DNA from: Bin55 sp965199895
GTDB taxonomy: Bacteria > Pseudomonadota > Gammaproteobacteria > Pseudomonadales > Azotimanducaceae
Direction: 5' to 3'
NCBI GenBank assembly: GCA_965199895.1
Contig: CBDATJ010000010.1
Span: forward strand, 62,001 to 126,000
DNA length: 64,000 nucleotides
Below are positions 19,038-26,785 of the stretch, piece by piece. Position 1 is the stretch's first letter, and the number at the start of each line of letters is the position of its first letter. Position numbers and translations under genes: made by a program. The notes under the pieces were generated by a model that was not told the DNA's origin, did no database searches, and was given only the letters and a program-made list of their open reading frames with translations.

Positions 19038-19076
19038 CGAAAGCGGGAACACCATCATTCACATTAAAGGAAGCGA

Positions 19077-19104
19077 ATTTTCTCTATTCCGGTTGATTTG
19101 TCAA
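19077..19104 (-). promoter_or_regulatory. Promoter of the tRNA-Tyr/Gly/Thr/Trp unit
   Basis: A perfect -35 TTGACA (19099-19104) is followed after 16 bp by GAAAAT (19077-19082) on the minus strand, about 40 bp before tRNA-Tyr. The strong -35 and its position suit a stable-RNA promoter. No upstream gene on this strand could otherwise supply transcription, since the neighbour at 20064 reads the other way. Confidence 0.7.
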
Positions 19105-20063
19105 GGCAATTTTAGCGATTTTTGACATTGATGGTGAAATTAGTGCGTGAATCAAAGCTTTGTGTGGATATGAGTGATATTCTTCTATTCACCCTACAAT
19201 TTTCTACTTTAGAGTCTGTTCTCTTACCTGGTTCCACCATCAATCAGCGATTCTCCGACACTTTTCATAAATTTACCCTAGGTAACTTGAGGGCACTTCG
19301 ACCATGTGTGAGTGTACCACTCAACCAGCCGTCTGCACCGGCATGTGTCTCTCTGATACAAAAACGTTGTCAACCAAAATTGTGAACTCGCACTATCAAC
19401 AATGGTGCTGATGTGATACCACCCTCTGCTTTTTTGCGCCAAAGAACCATAGGGTTACCCTCAGCGCTGTTCACATACTGTTGGTAGTGCGAGTTTTGCG
19501 AGAGTCTGATGTAACCCATAATCGTCTGGGTGTTGGGTTTCCAGGAAGAGCTGGAAGCATTCGTTCACATGTGGGGATGTTGTCGAGTCTAGTTGTACCG
19601 GATGATCATGTATCTCGAGCAGGATTCAGCATAAATGGGGATTGAAATAGGGACGACTTGTGAGCCTCCTCCAGACTTTGATTCAACCATCATCAACAAC
19701 AATACACCGGTCCTAATTGGACACACAGAGCCGGACTTTCGTCAACGACATGTTATAGGGTACGACCAGAAATCAGTGATCTGTTTGGTGACGATTTAGT
19801 GACCCACTTAGATTTCCTAGCTTCGCTTGTTCATGTTAGTACACTTTTGCTTTGCAAGAGCTTATGATGCGTTTACTGTCCCATGTTTCTTCAAACTGTA
19901 CGCAAACTACATTCTTGGAAATTTCGAGTTACTAATGCATGCATCCAACCTTGGGCAGAGCCAACCCACGTGTTCCAACAGCGGACTGGAATATCATCAC
20001 GTGAGTGGTAGTTCACAGTAGTTCGTTAAATGCCCTCAGAGTTCCGCTAGTAGGATTGAATTA
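19105..20063. other. Gene-free stretch between the tRNA unit and the squalene synthase
   Basis: About 960 bp lie between two divergently transcribed units. The open frames here are short, lack ribosome-binding sites and encode nothing recognisable. Stops are frequent in all frames. The stretch must contain the promoter of the squalene synthase gene, but no convincing -35/-10 pair was picked out near 20064. Confidence 0.6.
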
Positions 20064-22175
20064 GTGTCTAATTCGAAAATCACCGTAGAACAAAAAGCAC
20101 TCCTTGATTACCAAGGAAAGCTCCTACACGAGGTCTCGAGATCCTTTGCTTTGGCTACTCCTCAGCTACCTGTAGATCTCCAGCTCGCGGTAGGCAATGT
20201 CTATTTGTTGTGTCGAGTAGCGGATACCATCGAAGATGCTCCAAATCTGGAAACCGAACAGAAAGAGATCTTTCTCGAACGCTGGGCAGGTGTGGTCGCC
20301 GATCGAGAAGATGTTCAAGCATTTGCAGAGGATTTTGGTGCCGTTCTCGACGAGTCTACAAGTCAACACGAACGAAATTTGGTAGCTGATACTCCTCGTC
20401 TTGTGAACATTACTCACAACTTAAACTCAGCACAACGCGCCTCGATAGAGCGTTGTACAGAAATCATGACCACTGGTATGGCGGAATTTCAATTCGAGGT
20501 GAGTCCGGAGGGTTTAAACAATCTAATCCGTTTTGACCGTTACTGCTACCATGTTGCAGGAGTGTTCGGTGAAACACTCACTGACCTATTTTGTGACTAT
20601 TCGAGTGAAATCGATGAGGTACGAGATGATCTTTTTGTGTTGTCTTCCTCCTACGGTCAAGGCCTACAGATGACCAATATCCTGAAAGACATTTGGGAAG
20701 ACAAAGCCCGAGGAGTTTGCTGGTTGCCCAATGATGTCTTCGAAGCCTTTGGAGTTGCACTCCGTACGTTGGTGCCTGGTCAAGCAGATCCTGGTTTTAT
20801 AGGTGGACTCAATCAGTTAATCTCTCTCGCTGTGGGTCACCTTCGCAACGCTTTTGACTACATTACTTTGATCCCAAAAAACGAAGCTGGCATTCGCCGA
20901 TACTGTCTATGGTCACTGGGAATGGCGATACTCACACTCAGACGAATTTATGCGACACCGACTTATACCACAGGAGGAGAAGTCAAGATCTCTCGTAACG
21001 CAGTCAAAACTGTGATCGTTGCTGTCGAAGCATTGGCCCGATCCAATCCCATGCTCAAGCTCTTTTTCAGGAGCGTTGATCTCGGACTGCCAGTCAGTCG
21101 GATCCCTACCAACGTCCGTAACCCCAAACTGGGATTACGGACGGCAGAGCCCAGCGCGCCCACAGCGAATGATTTCGTCTTTCAGAAAGAAATCCTGCAA
21201 AGGGTATCGGTTACTTATGCAAAAACTCTACCACAACTACCAGAACCGTTGCGAACTGTGGTTGAGAACTCATATTTGCTTTGTCGAATCACAGACACCA
21301 TAGAAGACGATCCTAAACTAGAACGCGAACTCAAAGAGCATTACTTTCAAAGACTGATCTCAGTCATGAATCGACATGAAGATTCAACACCTTTTGCAAA
21401 GGAGCTGAGTGCTACACTCTCTACAGTTACTGTAGAGAGTAATCGGGATTTGATTCGAGAATCAGAAAAGATATTCCGCATCTTGCACTCATTTAGTGAA
21501 CCGCAACAACAAGCGATTACTCGTTGTATCACCACTATGGCCAACGGCATGGTCGAGTTCTCGCCCAAGGTTGGTCCAAATGGCCTAAAGGATGTAGCTG
21601 AACTCGACCGCTACTGCTACTATGTAGCGGGATGTGTTGCAGAGATGCTCGTTGACCTTTTGTGTGATCACTCACCTGCAGCAAATGAAAACTATAAAGA
21701 ACTATACTCGCTCTCGGTTGAATACGGCCATGGCTTGCAGATGACAAATATTCTCCAGGAGTTATGGGACGACCGGCGTGCAGAAGTGTGTTGGCTACCG
21801 AGAACCGTGTTCAAAGCACATGGATTTGACTTAGATGAGTTGACCTCTGGACACGAGAGTCATGGTTTCTCGCTTGGTCTTGATCAACTGGTTGGGTTAA
21901 CTCGACATCATCTAGCGGGAGGATTGAGTTTCATCCTCTCTATACCTACCCAGGAAACAGGAATCCGCAAACACCTGTTGTGGACGCTAGGACTATCCGT
22001 ACTAGCGTTGCGCAAGATCTATCTGAGTCGAGGGTATAGGAGAGGGGAAAACATAAAGGTCTCACGCAACAGTGTTGCAGCCCTGCTGCTCACACTTAAC
22101 GTTTTGGTCCGCTCCAACCTAGCTCTCAAATTATTCTTCGGCGCACTGACAGCGCGGCTTCCAAATCAACGGTAA
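20064..22175 (+). CDS. Two-domain (tandem fused) squalene synthase-like protein
   Basis: Squalene/phytoene synthases join two prenyl diphosphates head-to-head. This 703-residue protein contains two complete copies of the fold in one frame. Domain 1 (about 12-340) has YLLCRVADTIED (DTIED 54-58) and NILKDIWED (DIWED 209-213). Domain 2 (about 370-700) has YLLCRITDTIED (DTIED 411-415) and NILQELWDD (ELWDD 566-570), so the second Asp-rich motif has Glu in place of its first Asp. His163 in domain 1 corresponds to Tyr520 in domain 2. A linker of about 30 residues joins them. The start is GTG with AGGA 8 bases upstream. Single-domain enzymes are roughly half this length. No hopene cyclase or carotenoid gene is nearby. 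Farnesyl diphosphate as substrate is inferred. Confidence 0.88.
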   Translation: MSNSKITVEQKALLDYQGKLLHEVSRSFALATPQLPVDLQLAVGNVYLLCRVADTIEDAPNLETEQKEIFLERWAGVVADREDVQAFAEDFGAVLDESTSQHERNLVADTPRLVNITHNLNSAQRASIERCTEIMTTGMAEFQFEVSPEGLNNLIRFDRYCYHVAGVFGETLTDLFCDYSSEIDEVRDDLFVLSSSYGQGLQMTNILKDIWEDKARGVCWLPNDVFEAFGVALRTLVPGQADPGFIGGLNQLISLAVGHLRNAFDYITLIPKNEAGIRRYCLWSLGMAILTLRRIYATPTYTTGGEVKISRNAVKTVIVAVEALARSNPMLKLFFRSVDLGLPVSRIPTNVRNPKLGLRTAEPSAPTANDFVFQKEILQRVSVTYAKTLPQLPEPLRTVVENSYLLCRITDTIEDDPKLERELKEHYFQRLISVMNRHEDSTPFAKELSATLSTVTVESNRDLIRESEKIFRILHSFSEPQQQAITRCITTMANGMVEFSPKVGPNGLKDVAELDRYCYYVAGCVAEMLVDLLCDHSPAANENYKELYSLSVEYGHGLQMTNILQELWDDRRAEVCWLPRTVFKAHGFDLDELTSGHESHGFSLGLDQLVGLTRHHLAGGLSFILSIPTQETGIRKHLLWTLGLSVLALRKIYLSRGYRRGENIKVSRNSVAALLLTLNVLVRSNLALKLFFGALTARLPNQR

Positions 22176-22608
22176 TCGGAACAACATACTTGTGGACTTG
22201 CTTTAATTGCATATTGAACCCACGGATTTGGGAATGTATCTGCTCAGTGAGTGACTTTCAAGTGAGTGAGAATCTGCAACTGAATCCTTAGGGTTAAATG
22301 AGACTGCACTCTGCTGTAGTCGATTAACGTCCTCACGTATACCCTTGAACGATAGCAACTGCGGATACCGTTTCAGACTTGTATCTGACTTCATCAGCTG
22401 AATGTCCTTATAAAACTGGCGCGGTCGTTGGTCTCGATCACACCCGCAGTGCGTTGATAGTCTTTGACCCGCCTACGAATGTTGCTCAGCCCCCCTGTCC
22501 GAGTAGAAATGGTAGATTTTTTGGATCGTACTTAGGCATTGTTTCCTAACTCAAACCATTTGTTTATTTCAATCTCTAAGGGCTTCTAATTCGTTAACAC
22601 TAGCAAAT
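22176..22608. other. Gene-free convergent spacer
   Basis: 433 bp lie between the 3' ends of the squalene synthase gene and the trans-sulfuration gene. Only short unrecognised frames are present. No clear U-tailed terminator hairpin was found by eye. Confidence 0.5.
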
Positions 22609-23805
22609 CTATAGAGCGAGTACTCGATCCAGCTCATCTATGAGATCCTCTGGATCTTCCAGACCAACCGCAAACCTAAAGAGCCCGTCGTTAGTTTTAT
22701 CTCGATAGCGCTGTTCCAGATCAGGTGGCAAGATATAGGAAGATTGCAACATCACATCGGTATCCATCCAAAAAATCAAGCTGCGGTGACTACCCAGAGA
22801 GACGGCATAGTGAATCACTTCCACTTCTTTCGGCATGAGCTGAGCCAATTGTTTTCCGTTTTTGACGGAAAATGACATTAAACCACCCCAACAATTCATT
22901 TGCACTTTTGCTAATTCATGACCGGGATTCGACGCTAGGCCAGGAAAGTGAACTTGAAGCACTCTGGGGTGTGATTGCAAGTATTCGGCGATTTTGAGTG
23001 CACTGTTAGAGTGATACTCCATCCGAATCGGTAGTGTCGCTGCTCCTCTAGCGATTACCCAAGCAGTAAACGGGCTTAGTACTCCACCAAAGTGTACCCG
23101 ATGATGATCTCGGATCTCTCGTATACCCTCAGCGGTTCCGAGTACAGCTCCACCAATCGCATCTCCGTGTCCACCGATATATTTACTCAATGAATGGAGC
23201 ACAAAATCGGCACCAAAATCAATGGGTCGTGTAGCAACTGGTGTTGCAACGGTTGAATCAACTGCGACCAATATACCGTGTTGCTTTGCAAGTGCACAAA
23301 CAGCTTTCAGATCAGTAATTTGCAATAAAGGATTTGATGGAGTTTCCAACCAGATCAATTTCGTTTCGCCCGGGCGAATTGCTGAGTTCACCATGTCTAG
23401 ATCGGTAGCGTCCACCAGTGTAGTTTCGATACCGGAAGTCTTGGCAAGTGAACGAATCAGTTCAGCAGTACCACCATAGTGAACGTCCACTACAATCAAA
23501 TGATCTCCCTGCTTGAGGACTGACTGCAACGTTGCTGCTGTAGCTGCCATTCCGGATGCAAAACAAACACACTCTTCAGAGTTTTCCAGAACAGCAAGTT
23601 TTTCCTCAAGCATTCGAACAGTCGGGTTATCCCAACGTGTATAGACGTAGGGCTTTTCGTCACCGTAAGCATCAATGGAAAATCCACTAGCTTCTTCTAA
23701 CGCAAAGCTGTTGGAAAGCGCAATATTCGGTGCAGAAGCTTTGGTGTAGGGATCGATCTTCTCTCCCGCATGAATCGCTGCGGTATGTAATCGGTACTTC
23801 GACAT
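22609..23805 (-). CDS. Trans-sulfuration-family PLP enzyme (cystathionine gamma-synthase/lyase-like)
   Basis: Fold-type I PLP enzyme of sulfur amino-acid metabolism. The 398-residue protein has the inter-subunit phosphate-binding YTR motif (Tyr55, Arg57), CFASGMAA, HYGGT (about 109-113), ETPSNP, and the PLP lysine in HSLSKYIGGHGDA (Lys208). The cysteine typical of methionine gamma-lyase is replaced by Gly in the YGGT segment, so that activity is less likely. It cannot be assigned between cystathionine gamma-synthase, gamma-lyase and beta-lyase from motifs alone. It is inserted between tRNA-Thr(TGT) and tRNA-Tyr, which are adjacent in many relatives. Confidence 0.85.
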   Translation of the reverse strand: MSKYRLHTAAIHAGEKIDPYTKASAPNIALSNSFALEEASGFSIDAYGDEKPYVYTRWDNPTVRMLEEKLAVLENSEECVCFASGMAATAATLQSVLKQGDHLIVVDVHYGGTAELIRSLAKTSGIETTLVDATDLDMVNSAIRPGETKLIWLETPSNPLLQITDLKAVCALAKQHGILVAVDSTVATPVATRPIDFGADFVLHSLSKYIGGHGDAIGGAVLGTAEGIREIRDHHRVHFGGVLSPFTAWVIARGAATLPIRMEYHSNSALKIAEYLQSHPRVLQVHFPGLASNPGHELAKVQMNCWGGLMSFSVKNGKQLAQLMPKEVEVIHYAVSLGSHRSLIFWMDTDVMLQSSYILPPDLEQRYRDKTNDGLFRFAVGLEDPEDLIDELDRVLAL

Positions 23806-23893
23806 TACTGTGCTCTGTAAATTAGTGAGTCTAGGAGGAACAGGACAGGGTAGAGCAATGATATCAATTTCAAAATACCGACCGATAGGGAAT

Positions 23894-23969
23894 TGGTGCC
23901 ACCACGAGGAATCGAACCCCGGACCTTCTCATTACAAGTGAGCTGCTCTACCTGCTGAGCTATGGTGGC
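23894..23969 (-). tRNA. tRNA-Thr (TGT anticodon)
   Basis: 76 nt, with acceptor GCCACCA/TGGTGGC, D-arm AGCTCAGCAGGTAGAGC, anticodon loop CTTGTAA, T-loop GGTTCGATTCC and encoded CCA. The pair at the base of the anticodon stem (27-43) is a G-A mismatch, otherwise normal. It follows coaX directly, matching thrU position in the ancestral array. Confidence 0.96.
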
Positions 23970-24005
23970 AAGTCCTAACTCCAGCGAGGAATTCTAAGAG
24001 AATGC

Positions 24006-24716
24006 TTAAGGAAGAGCTAAATCTAATCCTTCTAGCACCAAATGTGGGCGATGAACAAAGTGAAAATGTTCTCGCATCAGTTCGAGGTTCAAGTTACCAC
24101 CCGTCATCACGAGGTGAGGGACAGAACCAAAGAGCGATGCTCCGAGCTCAATACAACGGTCAATAAAGCCCATTTGAGTGGCTATTAAACCGTGATGAAC
24201 TGCGGCTATGGTATTGGTTCCGGGTGACAAAATATGGTGTTGACCCAATTTCGGTTTGACTTGTACGTTTTCCGTCAGGATGCCCAGAGTTTTCCGCATG
24301 GATTCCACGCTGGGGACGATGAATCCACCAAGATGTGCCCCATCTTCCCGAACAAAATCTGCTGTCATGGCGGTACCAATATCAAAGACCACAAGATTAC
24401 TTTTCGACTGATTCCAAGCAGCCACAACCGCTAACCAACGATCTACACCCAATGTGGCTACATCTGGGTAGCCGCTTACGACCCCACATAGTGTTCTGGT
24501 ACTACTTGCAAATTCTGGTTCAACACCTAATGCTGATACTATCAATTGTTTGATTGCCTCATGACTTTGCGAAACGGTCGCAACTCGAACCCGTTCAATC
24601 GAAACCTTGGTTGTGGGAAGACAAGATCTCTCTACCACCCCAAAAGTGTTCGCAATACGCCACTTGGTACAAGAGTTGCCAATATCTAAATCTAGAGTGT
24701 TGGAATCTCTGCTCAT
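24006..24716 (-). CDS. coaX: Type III pantothenate kinase
   Basis: First enzyme of CoA synthesis, of the ASKHA-fold, feedback-insensitive type. The 236-residue protein has the phosphate-1 motif DLDIGNSCTKW, the substrate-loop GVDRWLAVVAAW and the phosphate-2 motif FDIGTAMTADF, with GGFIVPS after it. The start overlaps the birA stop by 4 bp (24713-24716), so the two are translationally coupled, as in pseudomonads. Confidence 0.95.
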   Translation of the reverse strand: MSRDSNTLDLDIGNSCTKWRIANTFGVVERSCLPTTKVSIERVRVATVSQSHEAIKQLIVSALGVEPEFASSTRTLCGVVSGYPDVATLGVDRWLAVVAAWNQSKSNLVVFDIGTAMTADFVREDGAHLGGFIVPSVESMRKTLGILTENVQVKPKLGQHHILSPGTNTIAAVHHGLIATQMGFIDRCIELGASLFGSVPHLVMTGGNLNLELMREHFHFVHRPHLVLEGLDLALP

Positions 24717-25660
24717 CTCAGAGTGACCTCTCCACTGAATATCCGATGATTTTCATTGGAGTCGTCACACAGAATCATCGCACCTTGAAAATCAATTCCT
24801 TGCGCGATGCCTGTGATCGTTCCGATTGCAGCAGTTGCCGTGACTCTCTTGCCTAACAAAGCATCTATCTTTATCCATGAATCCTGAAACGATGCAAATC
24901 CCTCTCCTGCCAATCGATGAATGTGTCTCGCAATCTGATCGATCAACGCTGCAGCTAAACGATTACGTGAGGATTGAGGGATATGGTCATGCACATCGGC
25001 TACTGGATAGTTCACTTGAGAGCGAATCGATTCCCCTCCTCCAACATTGATTCCAACTCCAACAACAAACTCTTGTGGGCTGCGAGAATCGGTAGCCTCT
25101 ACCAAAATTCCACCAACCTTAGCTCCAGCTATTAGTACATCATTGGGCCATTTAAGTTGAACACTGCTGATTCCCATTGCACTCAGCGCACGAACAACCC
25201 CAAGTCCCACGACCAGACTGATGCACCCAAACTTATCCTGCTCTAGCTGCAACCTACACCCCATACTTAGCGATAAACTTTTCCCGACTGGAGAAAACCA
25301 ACTACGACCATACCGACCACGCCCGGCCGTTTGAAGCTCAGCCAAAATTGCACAACCATTGATCGATTCGTGAATAGAACGTTCCATCAACTCGGTATTG
25401 GTGCTACCTACACAACCCACAACTTCGATTTGACGAAATTTAGATTGGTCTGTCTCTGCCAAATGCAACTGAATCTGGGAACGGTCGAGTAGCTCTACAT
25501 CAGCCGGAAGCATGAAACTACCATCGCTAACTTCAAACCCCAAGAGTCTCAACTCAGATGCAACTTCATCAGATTTTGGTTCGAATACTCCCCCTCCAAT
25601 CAAGTAAGAGCAAATTTGGGATATTGTTTTCAACGAACCAGGTTCGTTTTCATTGATCAA
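24713..25660 (-). CDS. birA: Biotin-protein ligase BirA with shortened N-terminal domain
   Basis: Activates biotin as biotinyl-AMP and attaches it to the acetyl-CoA carboxylase carrier protein. In many bacteria it also represses biotin genes. The 315-residue protein has the catalytic GRGRYGRSWFSP (about 114-125) and KWPNDVL motifs and a C-terminal SH3-like domain. The N-terminal region corresponds to the winged-helix domain but is about 11 residues shorter. It lacks the recognisable helix-turn-helix segment (LGMSRAAINKHI in E. coli). Ligase activity should be intact; DNA binding is doubtful. It is the first gene of the birA-coaX pair, divergent from the dsbC-like gene. Confidence 0.93.
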   Translation of the reverse strand: MINENEPGSLKTISQICSYLIGGGVFEPKSDEVASELRLLGFEVSDGSFMLPADVELLDRSQIQLHLAETDQSKFRQIEVVGCVGSTNTELMERSIHESINGCAILAELQTAGRGRYGRSWFSPVGKSLSLSMGCRLQLEQDKFGCISLVVGLGVVRALSAMGISSVQLKWPNDVLIAGAKVGGILVEATDSRSPQEFVVGVGINVGGGESIRSQVNYPVADVHDHIPQSSRNRLAAALIDQIARHIHRLAGEGFASFQDSWIKIDALLGKRVTATAAIGTITGIAQGIDFQGAMILCDDSNENHRIFSGEVTLR

Positions 25661-25702
25661 GATAGTGATACACCTCGAATTAAGTTAGCCAAGTAAAATT
25701 CT

Positions 25703-25728
25703 AAATCCTTGGTCAAACCCTTGGATTT
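25703..25728. promoter_or_regulatory. Inverted repeat in the birA / DsbD-alpha-like divergent region
   Basis: AAATCC and GGATTT form a perfect 6-bp inverted repeat separated by 14 bases, inside the 156-bp gap between two divergent genes. It could be an operator half-site pair, but its shortness makes chance likely. It does not match the known BirA operator pattern. Confidence 0.25.
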
Positions 25729-25816
25729 GAGCCATTTAAGGCTTAGCATTCTCATCAATAATGTTCTCGAATTGAGCTCAATCCATAACAGAATCGTTTT
25801 CTTCAGAAGAAATACA

Positions 25817-26728
25817 ATGCAAAACTCCCCATCAAAACTACCTATCATCGTCATAACGCTTTTGTCGTTAACCCTAATCCAGGTTTTACCTGCTTTCGCG
25901 AAGGTTCGCACTGAACACACCTCCTTGAATTTAGTGTGTGAAGTAACGTCCGTTGAAGAAGGAACTAACTTCAGTGTAGCAATCGTGCTAGAGCCCGATC
26001 CTGGTTGGCACGTCTACTGGATTAACCCCGGTGACAATGGATCCGAACTTAAGGTTAGATGGGACATGCCAGAAGATTTTGAAGCAGGAGACTTGCAATT
26101 TCCTACTCCAGGCTTTGTTCCCTTTCAAACGATGATGTCCTACGGATATGATGGTCGTACCTTCTACATTGCAGAGATTCAACCGCCATCAGAGTTTTCT
26201 GACGAGATTACCCTTAAAGCTTCTGCAAGGTGGTTGGCTTGTGACGACTCTGTTTGTGTACCGGAAAGAGGTGATATCTCCATCACTCTTCCCAAAGGAG
26301 ATTCAACCGAATTTTCCTCATGGCGAACTGAGTTCGAAAATACACGTTCACATCATCCAGTCAATACAAACTGGGCTTCTACTTTTACTACAGACGACGA
26401 AAACGTGATCATAGAAGTTGCAGTTCCAGAAGCGGTTGAAGGTCTCAACGAAGCCTGGATGTTCCCAGCCGTGAAGAAATTGATCAACCATGCGGAAGTA
26501 CAGACGATTAGCTCTGGTGAAGGAGTCATCCAAATCAAAGTTAAACCTGGTACCAGACATGAACGATACGATGAAATAGTTGGTTTGTTGAAACTCTCAC
26601 ACTCGGAAGATTCACAGGGAACTGCGTACCAATTTACCTCGACACGTGTTGAAGATTTGGGTTCTAAGGAGTTTACAGACACCCACACCCATTCCGCGAG
26701 CGAGCAAGCCGCTGGACACCAACATTAG
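25817..26728 (+). CDS. Secreted DsbD-alpha-domain-like protein with His-rich C-terminus
   Basis: The ATG at 25817 gives 303 residues with a clear signal peptide (hydrophobic LPIIVITLLSLTLIQVLP, cleavage after AFA), so the longer upstream frame is discarded. The body is the N-terminal sensor domain of DsbD/ScsB-type reductases: DPGWHVYWINPGDNG near 61-75, and a redox cysteine pair in WLACDDSVCVPE (Cys142, Cys147). It has no membrane domain and no thioredoxin domain. The last 16 residues, HTHTHSASEQAAGHQH, contain five His and look metal-binding. It lies 57 bp before the DsbD-like gene, whose N-terminus is a paralogue. It probably accepts electrons from that protein or delivers them to a periplasmic target. 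Confidence 0.8.
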   Translation: MQNSPSKLPIIVITLLSLTLIQVLPAFAKVRTEHTSLNLVCEVTSVEEGTNFSVAIVLEPDPGWHVYWINPGDNGSELKVRWDMPEDFEAGDLQFPTPGFVPFQTMMSYGYDGRTFYIAEIQPPSEFSDEITLKASARWLACDDSVCVPERGDISITLPKGDSTEFSSWRTEFENTRSHHPVNTNWASTFTTDDENVIIEVAVPEAVEGLNEAWMFPAVKKLINHAEVQTISSGEGVIQIKVKPGTRHERYDEIVGLLKLSHSEDSQGTAYQFTSTRVEDLGSKEFTDTHTHSASEQAAGHQH

Positions 26729-26785
26729 TTCATAATGGGATATATATATCAATGTCAACATTGATCAAATGAGCCAGAAAAATTT

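Noticed and set aside
19122..19385. 87-codon frame on the plus strand between the tRNAs and the squalene synthase
   Set aside because: No ribosome-binding site, cysteine/proline-rich random composition, no recognised family; overlaps the region right upstream of the tRNA promoter.
22203..22394. 63-codon minus-strand frame after the squalene synthase
   Set aside because: No ribosome-binding site or recognisable motif; Ser-rich random-looking product.
22609..23805. Methionine gamma-lyase assignment
   Set aside because: The characteristic cysteine of that enzyme is absent in the HYGGT segment; a general trans-sulfuration call is safer.
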